A stretch of 64,000 bases of DNA, taken from assembly GCA_022393335.1 (NCBI GenBank), contig JAJEKB010021643.1:186001-250000 (forward strand). The letters are read 5' to 3'. This DNA comes from Macrotrachela quadricornifera (taxonomy: Eukaryota > Rotifera > Eurotatoria > Philodinida > Philodinidae). Position numbers and translations under genes: made by a program. A model generated the notes under the pieces. It had not been told where the DNA came from. It worked only from the letters and a program-made list of their open reading frames with translations, and searched no databases. Shown in pieces: positions 50,350-62,140 of this stretch; positions within the stretch are counted from its first letter, which is position 1, and each line of letters starts with the position of its first letter.

Positions 50350-51176
50350 CTAGTGTCGAGCAACACGAACAATTTTTCTTTTTCCACCTTTTTTTCCATC
50401 ATCTTGATCATCTTGTTCTTGATTTCCTCCACCACGTAATTGAGCATAAGGTGAAAAGAAATACAACATAATTCCTTTATAAATAGCATAAATTGGAATC
50501 TATAAAAAGAAAAAAATATATATCAAATTTTATTATAATTCATACGGCTAAAAGAAACCACCAAAAATATCGATGTATTAAACTAGCCGATTGTGTAATA
50601 ACAATCACTAAAATAATATCTTTGGTATATCTATATAAAACAAAAATTATTAATATAATATAAAGATTATTTTTTTTAAATTAATTTACTCAGAAATGCT
50701 TCCTTCAAGATTTAAATCCGTTACACTACCACCTGATTTTGATGTACCAATTTGTTGCATCCATGACCAAACAAACCATGCAATAATTGATGATATTATA
50801 AAAAGAATCTATATAATAAATATAAAATATTGATTTTATTAAATTAAAAAATAAAAATTTTCTTACAAGAGAAACATATGAAAGTCCACGAATAAAATAA
50901 AATATAAAATGAACAATAAGAAAAACAACCTAGATAATATTTAAAAATTTATTTATTAAAAAAAAAAAATCAAGAAAATATCTTACGTTAGATATAGCTA
51001 AAATATTCTTATAAAATTTAATTGTTTCAGCATTCTCTTTAACTATTTGTGCATCACCTTTTGTTGCTTGTTTGCCTTTTTTCTATATAGACAAAAAAAA
51101 AACACGTTTGGAAAAAAAAAAGATTTCTATTTCTAATTATTACTTTTGTTGCACTGGCTCCACTGGGAGAAAACAT
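50350..51176 (-). CDS. TMEM208: TMEM208/SND2-type ER membrane protein
   Basis: TMEM208 (yeast Snd2) acts in SRP-independent targeting of membrane proteins to the ER. Five or six small exons encode KGDAQIVKENAETIKFYKNI (human has KKQIFEENRETLKFYLRI), three or four hydrophobic helices (VVFLIVHFIFYFIRGLSYVS; ILFIISSIIAWFVWSW), then the diagnostic DLNLEGSISEYTKDIILVIV, a final helix with YFWWFLLA and a charged tail GGKRKIVRVARH ending TAG. Exons are separated by introns of about 50-60 bp. Order, length (about 190 residues) and motifs match the family; no breaks seen. Confidence 0.88.
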
Positions 51177-51728
51177 CTAAATATAAAACAATAAAATTTC
51201 AAAAGTTCTATCAGTTGACCTGTAGTCTATTTATTAGTGATTTGTTTGCATTTGCACTAATGTAACATACGATTTTATCGATGGAGAATTAACCAGCAAA
51301 TACGTTATATACATTTTTGATTTCCAATAGATGTCGCCAATGATTGAAAATTGCGAGATAAGATTATAGTCATTGATCCAAAAGGTATGAAGGAAGTTTT
51401 TTTTTTTGAATAATTTATTAATCATTAATAGAAAAAATAAGTAGATTGATTTATATATTTATATGAGTAGGTACAGAAGATATGAGAGTATTTGCATACT
51501 TACCTATTCGTGTTCTTTTTTTGTATCTATCTATATAGGTCACTATTCAATTTCTAATCTGAGATTGAACACGTATTAAATGAAACATTTAGTTAAGATA
51601 TAATCTTCTTTTCTTGTTTGTTTGTATATCTTTCTTTTATCGTCTTATTAATGATATTCTGTATTTTTTTATTTAATTTTATTAGCTAAGTAAAGAAATA
51701 AATATATATAAAAAAATAAAAAATATAT
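51177..51728. other. Intergenic, no gene seen
   Basis: AT-rich spacer between the 5' end of TMEM208 and the 3' end of the GH116 gene. No repeat or coding frame supported. Confidence 0.5.
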
Positions 51729-54700
51729 TTAATCATCAAATTCAATTGTAAGTGTTTTCTTATCACTTTTAGATGATAATATAACTTTTTCAGGGAATTT
51801 TTTCATAGATTTTCCTTTGATTCCAAAATATTCTATTTCAACGGTACCATATGAAACCATTAAATATGCTTTTGTTCGATTTTCAACAATATAACATGAA
51901 CCCCAAGAATATCCATTTGACCAAAAAAAAACACCAGTTTTATCACCAAAATCCATTGTTCGTGTTACAGCAGAATAATGAAAACCAGACCAAGCTAAAA
52001 GTGTTGCCCAACTTGTCATAGATCGTCCATAATGATGTCCACATTCTGGTTCACTAAATGGATTTCGTTTAAGACCATCAAAACGATCTCGAATACTTTG
52101 TACACATTTTAAACCTTCTTGTGTTTGATTTTCATATATCATATTACATGCAGCTGTATATTCAAAACCAGTCATTGATTCGGAAAAATATGGAAATGGA
52201 AATTGTAAACGTCCACGTGGCCATGATGCCATTAAAAGTCCACTTTCATCACCAATAACAAATGAACGCATATTATTAAAATGTTCATTAAATGTATCAA
52301 GATAATTATATTTTAATATACTACGACATGTTGTTGAGATATGTTCTTGAGAAGCAAGATAACCCAAATCACATATATGTGACATCATTTGACCAACTAA
52401 TTGATCAACAAGACAACCTTTACCAAGTTGATAATCAGGTACATTTGGATCATCATTATTAATAAATTGACCTGTTTTAGGATTAATTATTTTTTGTTCA
52501 TAATATTCACCATTAAATAAATTATTATCTACCCAACTACTACCACGTGTAAATAAATTTGCACATTTATTAGCAAAATCTGTATCACCAACATATAAAG
52601 CCATTGAATATGCAGCACGAAGAGCACCCAAATACCAAAAATTACATTGTGGATTAGGTCCTAGAATAACAAAAGGATTTTTTTCAATATTGTTGTATAT
52701 TTGAAAAGTTAGAAATTCCTTGAGATTATGCAATATCGATAACATAATCTTCATTATTTCACTATTTGAAAAATGACATACCATAATAAGTAACATCCAT
52801 TGTATTTGGTTGAGCACCTTCTTCAACACCATCTTGATCAGTATCCCAACTATTAGGTTGCCATGCAAAACCTAAAACTTTTTTCACTTGTCCCCAATTT
52901 TTTCTTAAAAAATCATTATCACCAGATAACTATAAAAAGAAAAATCTATTAAATATTATTTATTTTTTATTTACCTGCCAATCTCGATACATTTTCATAA
53001 TACAACCCATTTGTCCATCCTAAATAATAAATAATTAAGATTTTTTTCTTTTTTATTAATCTTTTCTTACTGCAGCAGTTCCAGTTCGTGTTTGTGGTGT
53101 TGTTAATGGAAGTTGTACACGAAAATTCATTGCTCCATCATCAAATGTAGCATAATTCAATTCAACATCACGCATTGTTTTAGCAAGATTACCAAAAAGA
53201 AAACCAATAGCTTGTTCATAATTCCAAACATGTGTACATGAACCAAGACATGAACCAAATATATCAAAAATTCCTTCCCATGCCATTAAATGTCCATCAT
53301 TAATACGAAAAACAGTTTGTGAACGAAGTGTTGCTAAATTAAATAATGCAGCTTCTTTAAGTACACCTGGATAATCACTTGATAAAAGAAGATTTACAAA
53401 ATCAAGTGTATTCGATTCTAATTCAGCAAGATATGGTAATGTTTTAATGCATACATCCCATGCATCTTTATATAATGTTGAATAATAATTGCCAACTATT
53501 GTTGACGACCATGCCATTCGATTAGGAAAATTCCATGTAATAAAAAATGGAAAAATTTCAACTTCACCTGGTTGAATTTGTTTTTTAACAGCTAAACTTG
53601 CCATTGGATTATCATCAATTAATTGTCCTTTATCATGAAGTGTACCATCAGTACTAAACTAAAAATAAAAACAAAATTTTCACTAAAATAATTCAAATAC
53701 TTAGGCTATACGAAAAATAGTGGCGTAGATGTGATGAAATGAATAATATGTCAGAAAATTTCGTTAAGCCTTTATAAGAAATTATCGATCTTCCGCCACT
53801 ATTTTTCATATGTCCGAAGTAATATAATAATTTAATATATACATCATCCCAAAAATCGAGTATAGCATGATACCATGCATTTGAAATCGATGATAAACGA
53901 TAAGTAATATTTGTATTTGGTGAATCAATTAATGTTGTTAATGCAATTGTTCCCCATGCTGGATCATTTTGATCAACATTAGTTGAATTCATATAAATAC
54001 CTTTTAATTCTCCACCTAAATCTTCTCTATAAATATTAGTATTATTTTTCGCACCAGTAGGTACATAATCACCATCACCAGCAATAAAATATTTACTTCC
54101 ATCTTGTCCAATAAAATTTCTCATTGATCCACATATACTAACATCTAGAACTTCGTTTGTTATATTTTGTACTTCATAATATAAAATAGCTATTGGAATA
54201 CCACTTGATTCAGCATTTGTTGGAATAAATGGATTAAATGCTTTTAAACGAACTAATACCTAAAACAATAGGTGTTTTTTTTTTTCGTTAAAACAAAACG
54301 AAAGATTTTTTTAATATTATAAATACCGGCATAGTACTATCAGATAAATTAACGATTCCAAATGGATAAGCAGCATCAAATGATGCTTGTCGAAATCTTG
54401 GTAAACCATGATGATTACAAGCACGTCCTTCATAATGTAAATGTTCTGTTGGATGAACAGGACCAATAAGTGCTTTAGTTATTTTTCTTGATATTGATGG
54501 TTGATTAACAAATATTGAAAAAAATGGTGCATCATTACCAATTGTTACTGTACTATATTTTTTTGCTGGTTTATTTCCTATTTCCCAATCACGTAATTCA
54601 CCACGTCCACCTAAACTTACTGTACCTGTACCAATACCACCAAGAGGTAAAGCTATATTATATAAATGATCTTGATCATAATGTTTTAATATTGGCCATG

Positions 54701-54734
54701 GTTGATTAAGTTTTTCTGCTAAATACGAACACAT
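51729..54734 (-). CDS. GH116 beta-glucosidase / glucosylceramidase-like protein, bacterial in character
   Basis: A member of glycoside hydrolase family 116, which includes animal GBA2 and bacterial beta-glucosidases. The N-terminus has NIALPLGGIGTGTVSLGGRG and ELRDWEI; the middle has HVWNYEQ, holding the nucleophile Glu; later DTDQDGVEEGAQPNTMDVTY places the acid/base Asp, followed by GPNPQCNFWYLGALRA. The C-terminal half (SESMTGFEYTAACNMIYE, KRNPFSEPECGHHYGRSMTS) resembles bacterial GH116 more than human GBA2, as far as I recall. About seven exons with short GT-AG introns, total roughly 860 codons, no internal stops, all Trp as TGG. No signal peptide, so a cytosolic enzyme is expected. The intron near 53645-53842 is longer because of a 100-bp foldback insert. 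Confidence 0.88.
53708..53810. repeat. Small foldback insert in a GH116 intron
   Basis: Inverted repeats of about 14 bp (CGAAAAATAGTGGCG at 53711-53725 and CGCCACTATTTTT at 53794-53806) bracket about 70 bp. It explains why this intron is about 200 bp while its neighbours are near 55 bp. Confidence 0.6.
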
Positions 54735-54975
54735 TATTAACAAACACAGGTCATATGTATATCTAAAGATTGTTATTTAGTTCGTCTACATATATATCTT
54801 TTATTTTTTTTTTAAAGTACTAAGATAAGAATATCTCGTTCGATATATATTCTAAGAGATAACAAACATATAAGCAAAATGTATATATAAAAGAAAAGAA
54901 TGCAAGTTAATAAATAAAGAATATATCACACATTTATTTTAAAAAAAAATGGGAAATATTAAAGATTTGATAAGA
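54735..54975. other. Intergenic spacer
   Basis: About 240 bp between the GH116 start and the EXOSC9 stop, AT-rich; must hold the GH116 promoter, with no obvious TATA placement. Confidence 0.4.
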
Positions 54976-56651
54976 TTATTGATTATCTTGTTCATCATCT
55001 AAATAAAAAATAAAAATAAATATTAAAAAGAAAAAAAAAATAAGAGAATATTATTTTTTACCATTCTCTGGATCACTTGTTGAATTATCAACATTAGATG
55101 TTGAAATTGCTGAATCATCTTCAGTTAATGATAAACGATTTAAATCAGGCATAAGTAAAAGCTAGAAATTATTATATTAGAATATATATTCATTATAATT
55201 TTCTAATTACATACTGATACATTGCTTTCCATAGGTAATGATGATGTTTCTGTTTTTGTTAAAACAGAATCTTCTTCACTTTCACTTGCGCTACTACTTT
55301 CATCTTCATCATTTTCAATACGTACAATCGATGGTTCGGTATGTTTAATTGGTTCAATTTTTCTATAACATAACAAAATATGTCTTTGTTAGTAATATAA
55401 ATTTTTATTACAAATCAAAACTAAAACTTACTTATAATAATCAGCTACAACTTGTCGAATATGTTCAGTTAATTCAATTACTTTATTAAATGTAAGTTTT
55501 TTACATAATTCAATTTGTTCTTTTTTTAAACCTAATTTTCCTCCCATATGAATTCCACATATTTCTTTATGTTGATTCATTGATATTGAAATAAAACCAT
55601 TCATAAGACGTTCTTCATCGGAATTTGGATCAATTAATGTATGTCGACTAAAATATATATTATATATATTAAATAAATAATAAAATTAAATATTTTACCT
55701 ATCATTAAAGAAAGCAAATAAAACATTTATTGGAAAATGAAGAATACGTAATGGTCGTGGTCGACGTTCAATTGATGAATACTATATATATAAAATTTTT
55801 TTTTCATTTTTTTTTTATGTTAAATTAAAACAAACCACTCGAATATCTGATCCATGTACAGATACTTCTGGTAAACTAAAGATATTTAATAATATTAAAT
55901 AAATTCTTTTTATTGACTAACCGATAATGTAATAATGAACAAAGTGTTGCTATATTAGCACAATCCAAAATATTTCCACAATTATTTAGAACAATAAGAT
56001 CAATTTTAATTGCCCATACCTTTAAATAAATAAATAAATAAATAAAAAATTATTTATAAAAATTCTTTTACTAATTCTCCAGCATTTATACATAAAGATT
56101 CAAGATCAATACAATTTGAATGACGAATATTTTGTTCAAGAATACCATTTAATTCTTGTACAAATTCTTGATGTCTTTATAGATAAAAATTTACAAAAAT
56201 ATAACAAAACACAAATAAATTCTTTTAAAACTAACTTCCAATTCTCTAAATTAATCAATGGAATTTTTGACATATCAAGATGAATACGAATATGTCCTTC
56301 AGATGCACGTGATTCTTTTGGTTTAGTTATACGACATGATGCTTGTGCAATAACACTAATAACAAAGATATTATATATAATCAAAAAAAAAAGAAAGATT
56401 TTTATTCTCAATATTCTTACTGTGTTTGACCGAGTGTAACAGAAACATAACCAGGATGTGAACGAAATTCAATATTAACTGGACGAGTTTCATCAATCGT
56501 TCGGCAATCCAAACGCTGATATATATATATAAACGAATTAAATTCTCATACAAAAATAAAAGATAATTATTTTATTTAAACCTACTTTATGATCACGAAT
56601 ACATTTTAATACAAAATCTCGTTCAATTGTTGAACAAATTAATTCTTTCAT
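54976..56651 (-). CDS. EXOSC9: Exosome complex subunit RRP45 (EXOSC9)
   Basis: A ring subunit of the RNA exosome with an RNase PH fold, required for 3'-5' RNA processing. About ten tiny exons in order: ICSTIERDFVLKCIRDHK, RLDCRTIDETRPVNIEF, GYVSVTLGQTQ, RITKPKESRASEGHIRIHLD, SNCIDLESLCINAGELVK, VWAIKIDLIVLNNCGNILD, LPEVSVHGSDIRV, RRPRPLRILHFPINVLFAFF, DPNSDEERLMNGFISISMNQ and HKEICGIHMGGKLGLKKEQI. The tail is acidic and Ser-rich (EDESSSASESEEDS), as in human PM/Scl-75, but shorter. Introns are about 45-60 bp. Start ATG at 56651 gives KELICSTIERDF like the human KETPLSNCERRF. No stops. Confidence 0.93.
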
Positions 56652-56741
56652 CTGAAAGATTTATTTTTTTCTAGTTTAACAAATTTCAATACAAATATTA
56701 AAAAAAATATCTGATTTTTTTTGCACACAATTATAATTTTA

Positions 56742-57027
56742 CTATTTTTTTAATTGTTCCCATTGATCAACAGCTAAACTAATACCTAAAAAATAGAAAT
56801 AATGACAGATAAAATATTTTATACATTGTATTGAAAAACTCAAATAAACTAAATGATGTTATTCTATACCTTTTCTATCAGATTTTTTAATTTAGCAATC
56901 TATAATAGTAGAAATGATTTACTTCATAAAGTTGTTCATCATTAGGTCCAATTATTGAAGCTTTTACATCATTATCTGTTTTAGCTGGTGATTATATGAT
57001 TAAAATAAATTCTTTTAATTTAGGCAT
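56742..57027 (-). pseudogene. PC4/SUB1-like transcription coactivator, decayed
   Basis: PC4 binds single-stranded DNA and assists RNA polymerase II. On the minus strand, MPKLKEFIL is followed by TAA (56992-56994), then AKTDNDVKASIIGPNDEQLY, IAKLKNLIEK, a gap with no coding match, and ISLAVDQWEQLKK before TAG. The last block matches the PC4 C-terminal strand and helix (GISLNPEQWSQLKEQI). The core strands (VSVRDFKGKVLIDIREYW) are missing. It lies in the narrow space between EXOSC9 and N6AMT1. Identification rests on two short blocks in the right order. Confidence 0.5.
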
Positions 57028-57072
57028 TATATTTTAATATCTGAAATGAACTAAAACAAAAATAAAAACTGT

Positions 57073-57729
57073 TTAATTTATTTTCTTTTGAAATTCTACA
57101 ACAAATAATCGTTCAATAAGTGTTCGTCGTTTAAGTACTATATCAATATTTAAATTAAATTGATTAGCTAAATTTTTCAATGTATCAAAATTATTTTCTT
57201 CAAGTGCAACCATATAAAATAAACCTTTGGAAGATAATAATTGACTTGCTTGTTCAATAGCTTTTTCTATAACTTCAATACCTTGTTTACCACCTGCATA
57301 TGTTCTTTCAATAATTTCTTTAACATCTGATGTTTCTGTTGGAACATAAGGTGGATTAAAAAGTATTAAATCAACTTTTGATAATAAACGATCAATTAAT
57401 GGATCAGCTAAATTACATTGTATTATATTTAAAGAATGTTTTTGATGAAGATTATTTTGTTGAAATGTTCTTTTAGTTGAATAACATGCATATGGATTAA
57501 TATCAATAGCAAAAAAAAGACATGGTGTTAAACAAAAATTTTTAGCAACAAAACTTGTTGCTATACCTGAACCAGAACCAAATTCAAATATAATAAAAGG
57601 TTTTCTTTCAAGAATTTCATTTAATTTTAATTCTAAAGCATCAAGAAGAAGAAATGAATCTGCATCAGGTTCATAGATTTGATTATAATCATTTCGAGTA
57701 AAATGTGATAAATCAGGTGTTGGAAACAT
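57073..57729 (-). CDS. N6AMT1: eRF1 glutamine methyltransferase N6AMT1 (HEMK2)
   Basis: The SAM-dependent enzyme that methylates the Gln of the GGQ loop of eRF1 with TRMT112 as partner; it also modifies histone H4 in mammals. A single exon of 218 residues, close to human (214). Motifs: YEPDADSFLLLDALE (human has YEPAEDTFLLLDAL), motif I EFGSGSGIATSFVA, AIDINPYAC, and the catalytic NPPYVPTE at residues about 124-131, then TYAGGKQGIEVIEK and a C-terminal ERLFVVEF. No stops. It starts after a 317-bp spacer from the piggyBac remnant and ends 45 bp from the PC4 remnant. Confidence 0.95.
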   Translation of the reverse strand: MFPTPDLSHFTRNDYNQIYEPDADSFLLLDALELKLNEILERKPFIIFEFGSGSGIATSFVAKNFCLTPCLFFAIDINPYACYSTKRTFQQNNLHQKHSLNIIQCNLADPLIDRLLSKVDLILFNPPYVPTETSDVKEIIERTYAGGKQGIEVIEKAIEQASQLLSSKGLFYMVALEENNFDTLKNLANQFNLNIDIVLKRRTLIERLFVVEFQKKIN

Positions 57730-58043
57730 TTATTTTAGAAAATAGTGATTGGACATCTTTGAACTGGTGTATTGTTTGACATCGATGATTCATTAGTTTA
57801 TTACATGAAAAAATTAACTATTTCATGCTAGTTTTATTTTATAACTTTTTGTTTTGAAATGAAATTTACTTAATAATATATGTATTTTATATGAACTAAA
57901 CTCGTATAATATGAAATATTTTAAACAGATGGCACTACTAGTTGATTGATCAAGACTTTTATAACGATAAAAAAAACTCTTACATTTAATGAATCACAAA
58001 TTTTAAGAAGAAATTTTATTGTTTTGAAGTTGCAATTTTGATT
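57730..58043. other. Intergenic, N6AMT1 upstream region
   Basis: About 310 bp of AT-rich DNA with no coding frame; must hold the N6AMT1 promoter. Confidence 0.5.
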
Positions 58044-58047
58044 TTAA

Positions 58048-58474
58048 CCTTTTCAGGACCGGCGACGCTTGAAAATGTCATTGAAATTTCACGTGATTCA
58101 ACATGTGAGCAGTAGATTAAGTAGGCGTACAAAATAGTTTCTCACAATGTCTAGAAAAAACAATAAAATGGTATAAGAAGTTGTCTTTCTATTTATTTGG
58201 TATTGTACAAGACGAAAAACGGGAAAAATTTTGAATTTCAGAGTTTCATCTGCAATATTCTCGAGAACTCATTCAAGAAATCGGACCAAAGTGGTCACCG
58301 ACGAAAGACAGGCCAACGACCGATTGTCCACTACGTGTCATTACTCACAAGAAAAAAACGAAGCGATACAAGGTGTTGATTGCTCAGATTGTAATGTTCC
58401 ACTGTATAATTCCAACTGTTTCAAGGAATATCATATTTTGATAAACCTCGCAAAATAAATCAATCTTGAAAGGG
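58048..58474 (+). mobile_element. piggyBac remnant with TTAA target sites
   Basis: The 427-bp unit is bounded by TTAA on both sides (58044-58047, 58475-58478). The ends are CCTTTTCAGG on the left and, in reverse, CCCTTTCAAG on the right. Inside, one frame ends VDCSDCNVPLYNSNCFKEYH, the C-terminal Cys-rich zinc-binding domain of piggyBac transposases (C-x2-C-x2-PLC...CF-x-x-YH). The rest of the transposase is deleted. Composition is less AT-rich than the surroundings. Confidence 0.82.
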
Positions 58475-58478
58475 TTAA

Positions 58479-60681
58479 GAAAAAAATCATTTGTTTCAAT
58501 TCTTTCCTTTTGTATCTCGAAACAGATTAAAGTTTCAGTTCTTCTATAAATATATTCTCACATTAACTCTTCATAATTATCATAAGATCATACTATGATA
58601 TTTATTAATTTTTCAAGAATTAAAACGATACCGTTACATTCTACTCATCTTCAATAAAAATAAAATAAAATATTTAATATCGTATCATTTATATTTATAG
58701 TAGCCCATATTTTCAACTATCTCACAATCCTGTGTATTTAAACACAATAAATTTTGTATATCAGTATATAACATTATTGATAGTTCGCAATCAGCCTTTT
58801 TATATCTTAAATGAAAGTCATTTGCAATAATGATCTTATCGATATATCATTTAAGCAGATATTAGCACGTATTTTAAAAGGATTGTTTTTCAACTTGCAC
58901 GATAAAACTGCTTGGCAGAATTAATCGAATACTTTCTTTATAAAAGCAGCACATTTCAAAAAGGTCCCTAAATAAAAAACTGAACCTCAATGAATTTTTG
59001 TCTTCTCGAAATGCTCAGCATACAGACCACGTTTGCTACGCTCTATACTACAAGACATTCTCAAAACAGTATTGAAACTCTCATAGATTTTTCCGGATCA
59101 CAACAATCTGAAAATCTGTACTATGATGTTCTCTTAAATATTGGCTAACTTTATGTGATGAAAGACAATGGTAAGCAGATACTTGTTGAGTGAATATTCG
59201 ACAGCTCGACTCAAATCTCAATTTTTCGGACTTATTTTCTGATAGTTATTGTTTGATTGAAAGATTTTTATTCAAAGAACAAGATCTTCTAGTTTTCCGT
59301 TTCGATACTTGTCCATTTCTATACAAACAATAAACTGCTTCTTTTCTTTCATTAATTTTTATAATGCGATGTATCTGTGTCTTAATAATTGTTTAAGTTT
59401 ATTACTTCGTAGAAAAACTACATGACATTGACCTTAGACGATGATTTCTCTTTTATATAACTTACTGCACGTTCTTCACATTGTATCTATGCCGATAAAC
59501 AAGAGAAAGTGTATATATTCAATCTGAAAATTATTTCTCATTCAACGAATATTTCTGTTCTGTCAGCGACAAGTTCACCTAAAGTGTTCCAAAGAATAAA
59601 TTAGCTTGACGAAAAATTCAGTATATAAATCTGATTTCAATAAATAATCAAAGTATTTGTTCATAATGAGTTGTGAAATATACTTTGAGATTAATCGAAC
59701 AAATAATGTACAAGTATTAACACTTCGATAAGAAAAAAAAAATATTTCTTGAATCGAATCATATTCAAGAATTTCCTTCCGCTTTCCTCTTCAATAATAA
59801 TATATATTCATTTCTATTATTTGTTTGAAAAAGAAAACACATAACACCTTCTTGATCAACAAGTATTCTTTGTCATTTTGATGATCACACATTTGCTAAG
59901 CACATACTTAAAACACTGATTCGTTTTACTTCTCTATTTTTTATTTCAAAATCTCATATCTAAGAAAAATGAATTAAGCAATCATTATATTCTTATACAC
60001 AGTCGGTGGTTGATGTCTCCTTCTCTCCCGCTCTCTCTCATTGAGTCATACCATCTTCATCAAGATATATACTTATGGTTTCTTAATCAAACTTTCACTC
60101 ATTCTATACACATAAATTCAAGGCTTCCTTTGAACATATATTTCAATCATATAATGCCGCATGCATTTATTTGTCGAAGCAAATTGAGATTCTCATCGAT
60201 AGTTTGCTTCTCTCCATGGCATCGTCAAGTTATTATACGAATTCAATATTGATGAATCTATTGAGCAAATAAAACAAGAGAAAATAAAAAAAGATCTCTT
60301 TTGTTTTTCTTTTCATTCGAAGGTGATGATAGTGAGAGTAACTGGGTAGATGATTAGTATTTCTGTTTAATATAAAGACAAAAAAAAAATAGAAAAGATA
60401 GGAACTGTCAATTGACAGGAAACAAAGACGAGAGAAACGCGCGCACACATACACATTCAAGTTGACATTTCCGTTCGTGCACATTTATTCAGCTGTCTAA
60501 AATTCCGTCGTTACTCAGCATGAGATCGTCACATCATAGATTTTTTTTTTTTTTAAAAAAAAAATCAAGACAACAACAACGATTAAGACGAAAGGAAAAG
60601 CTAGATATAAGCTGACGAAAATGCAAATGAAGAAAAGCAACGACTGTTATATATAAAAAAAAAAAAAAGAAAAAAGAAATA
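58479..60681. other. Intergenic, 3' flank of LHX1/5
   Basis: About 2.2 kb without a supported gene. Short frames at 60010-60252 and 60233-60484 lack codon or family support. Poly-T/poly-A runs at about 60541-60563 and 60657-60670 are close to the LHX1/5 3' end. Could hold regulatory sequence for that developmental gene. Confidence 0.5.
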
Positions 60682-62140
60682 TTAATTCCATGAATGCTCG
60701 TTAAAGGCACTTCCTCCTGTTGTAACCACCTGTGAAATTGGAGATGATGCTGTACTAAAACGTTGTTGTAATTCTTCAGAATCACCTCCTGAAGAATTTG
60801 GTACTGTCGCTGATGGACCACTGTTTAATTCATGATGCATAACAAATGATAAATCTAAATTATCAAAAAAATAAAATTGTTTTTTATTCAATTCATTTCG
60901 ATTTAAATTCCTACCTCCAGTTGGTCCATAATTAAGTCTTTGATGTAATTCTTGTTGCATAATAAAATCATTATAATTTTGTGTTTGAGCTCCTTGATAC
61001 ATAAATTCATTTTGAAAACCTTCTTAAATATACAAAAAAAATTTCAGTTTTAATCGAAAAAGAAAAAAGATTTCTACCTGGTATATAATTTAAACTCGGA
61101 TGAGGAATCATTTCATTATCATCAAATGGTCTACCTGATGTAAGACGTCGATAATAATGTCTACGTGGTCCACCACATGTTATTGATTGTTTAATACGTC
61201 TTTCTTTTGAACGACGATTTTGAAACCATACTTGTATAACACGCATAGCTAAACCTGTTTCACGTGCTAATTCTTCTCGTATATGTCGTGTTGGTTTTGG
61301 TGTTGCTGCAAATGCTGTTTTTAATTGTTCAAGTTGTTTTGTTTTAATTGTTGTTCTAGGTCCACGTTTTTTTGGTCCATTAGAATTTCCATTATCTGTA
61401 TTATCAAGATTAGATTTTTTTTGATGATATGATGATGTTGATGAACAAGTACTTGAAGAATTATTTGTATGATTATTATTATTTGTATTTGTTAAACATA
61501 TTTGATCATCATCTTTACAATCTAATGAACAATCAGACATATGAAGATCACCATCATCTTCTTTTAAACAATCTGATGAACTTAAATTTGAATTTGGTGT
61601 TGATGTTGATAGTTGAATTTGTTGTAATTTAAATGATGAATTTTCTTTATCATAATCATATTCATTTTTTATTTTAATATCATTTTCATATTCATCTTTA
61701 CATTTCATTCGGGCTGTAAAATCTTCTTTACATATAAAACGATTATCACGTGTTAAATGTATTTCTTCACCTGTATTTACTTTACGTAAACATAAACAAC
61801 ATTTATAACAATCCCAATGATATAATTGATCCCATGCACTTAAATAATATTCACCTTGACCAATTTCTTTTAAACAACCTGAACAACGACGACACCAATA
61901 ACGTCTTTAAAAAGAAACAAACATATACTAATAAAAAAAAATAATATATAAATTATATTTTTACCTATAAAAATCTCTATAACAATAAAGTTTTCCATCA
62001 CGTGTATAACATTTTTCTGTTAATAATTGATCACAATCAACACATCGTATACAATGACCATGCCAAAGACGATCTAATACTTCATAAATCCATTGATCTT
62101 GAATTGATTCATGACAAGCAGCACATAGTGAAAGTGTCAT
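60682..62140 (-). CDS. LHX1/5: LIM-homeodomain transcription factor LHX1/5 (Lim1)
   Basis: Three exons (62140-61965, 61904-61078, 61022-60682) total 1344 nt, giving 447 residues. Two LIM zinc domains come first: CAACHESIQDQWIYEVLDRL, LLTEKCYTRDGKLYCYRDFY, then CRRCSGCLKEIGQ, YHWDCYKCCLCLRKVNTGEE, FICKEDF. After an acidic, Asn/Ser-rich linker comes the homeodomain, starting KKRGPRTTIKTKQLEQLKTA and including AFAATPKPTRHIREELARET and VIQVWFQNRRSKERRIKQ, near-identical to vertebrate LHX1/LHX5. Roles in head and neural patterning are known from other animals. The C-terminus is low-complexity and ends AFNEHSWN. The gene is intact; introns are 60 and 55 bp. Confidence 0.95.
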
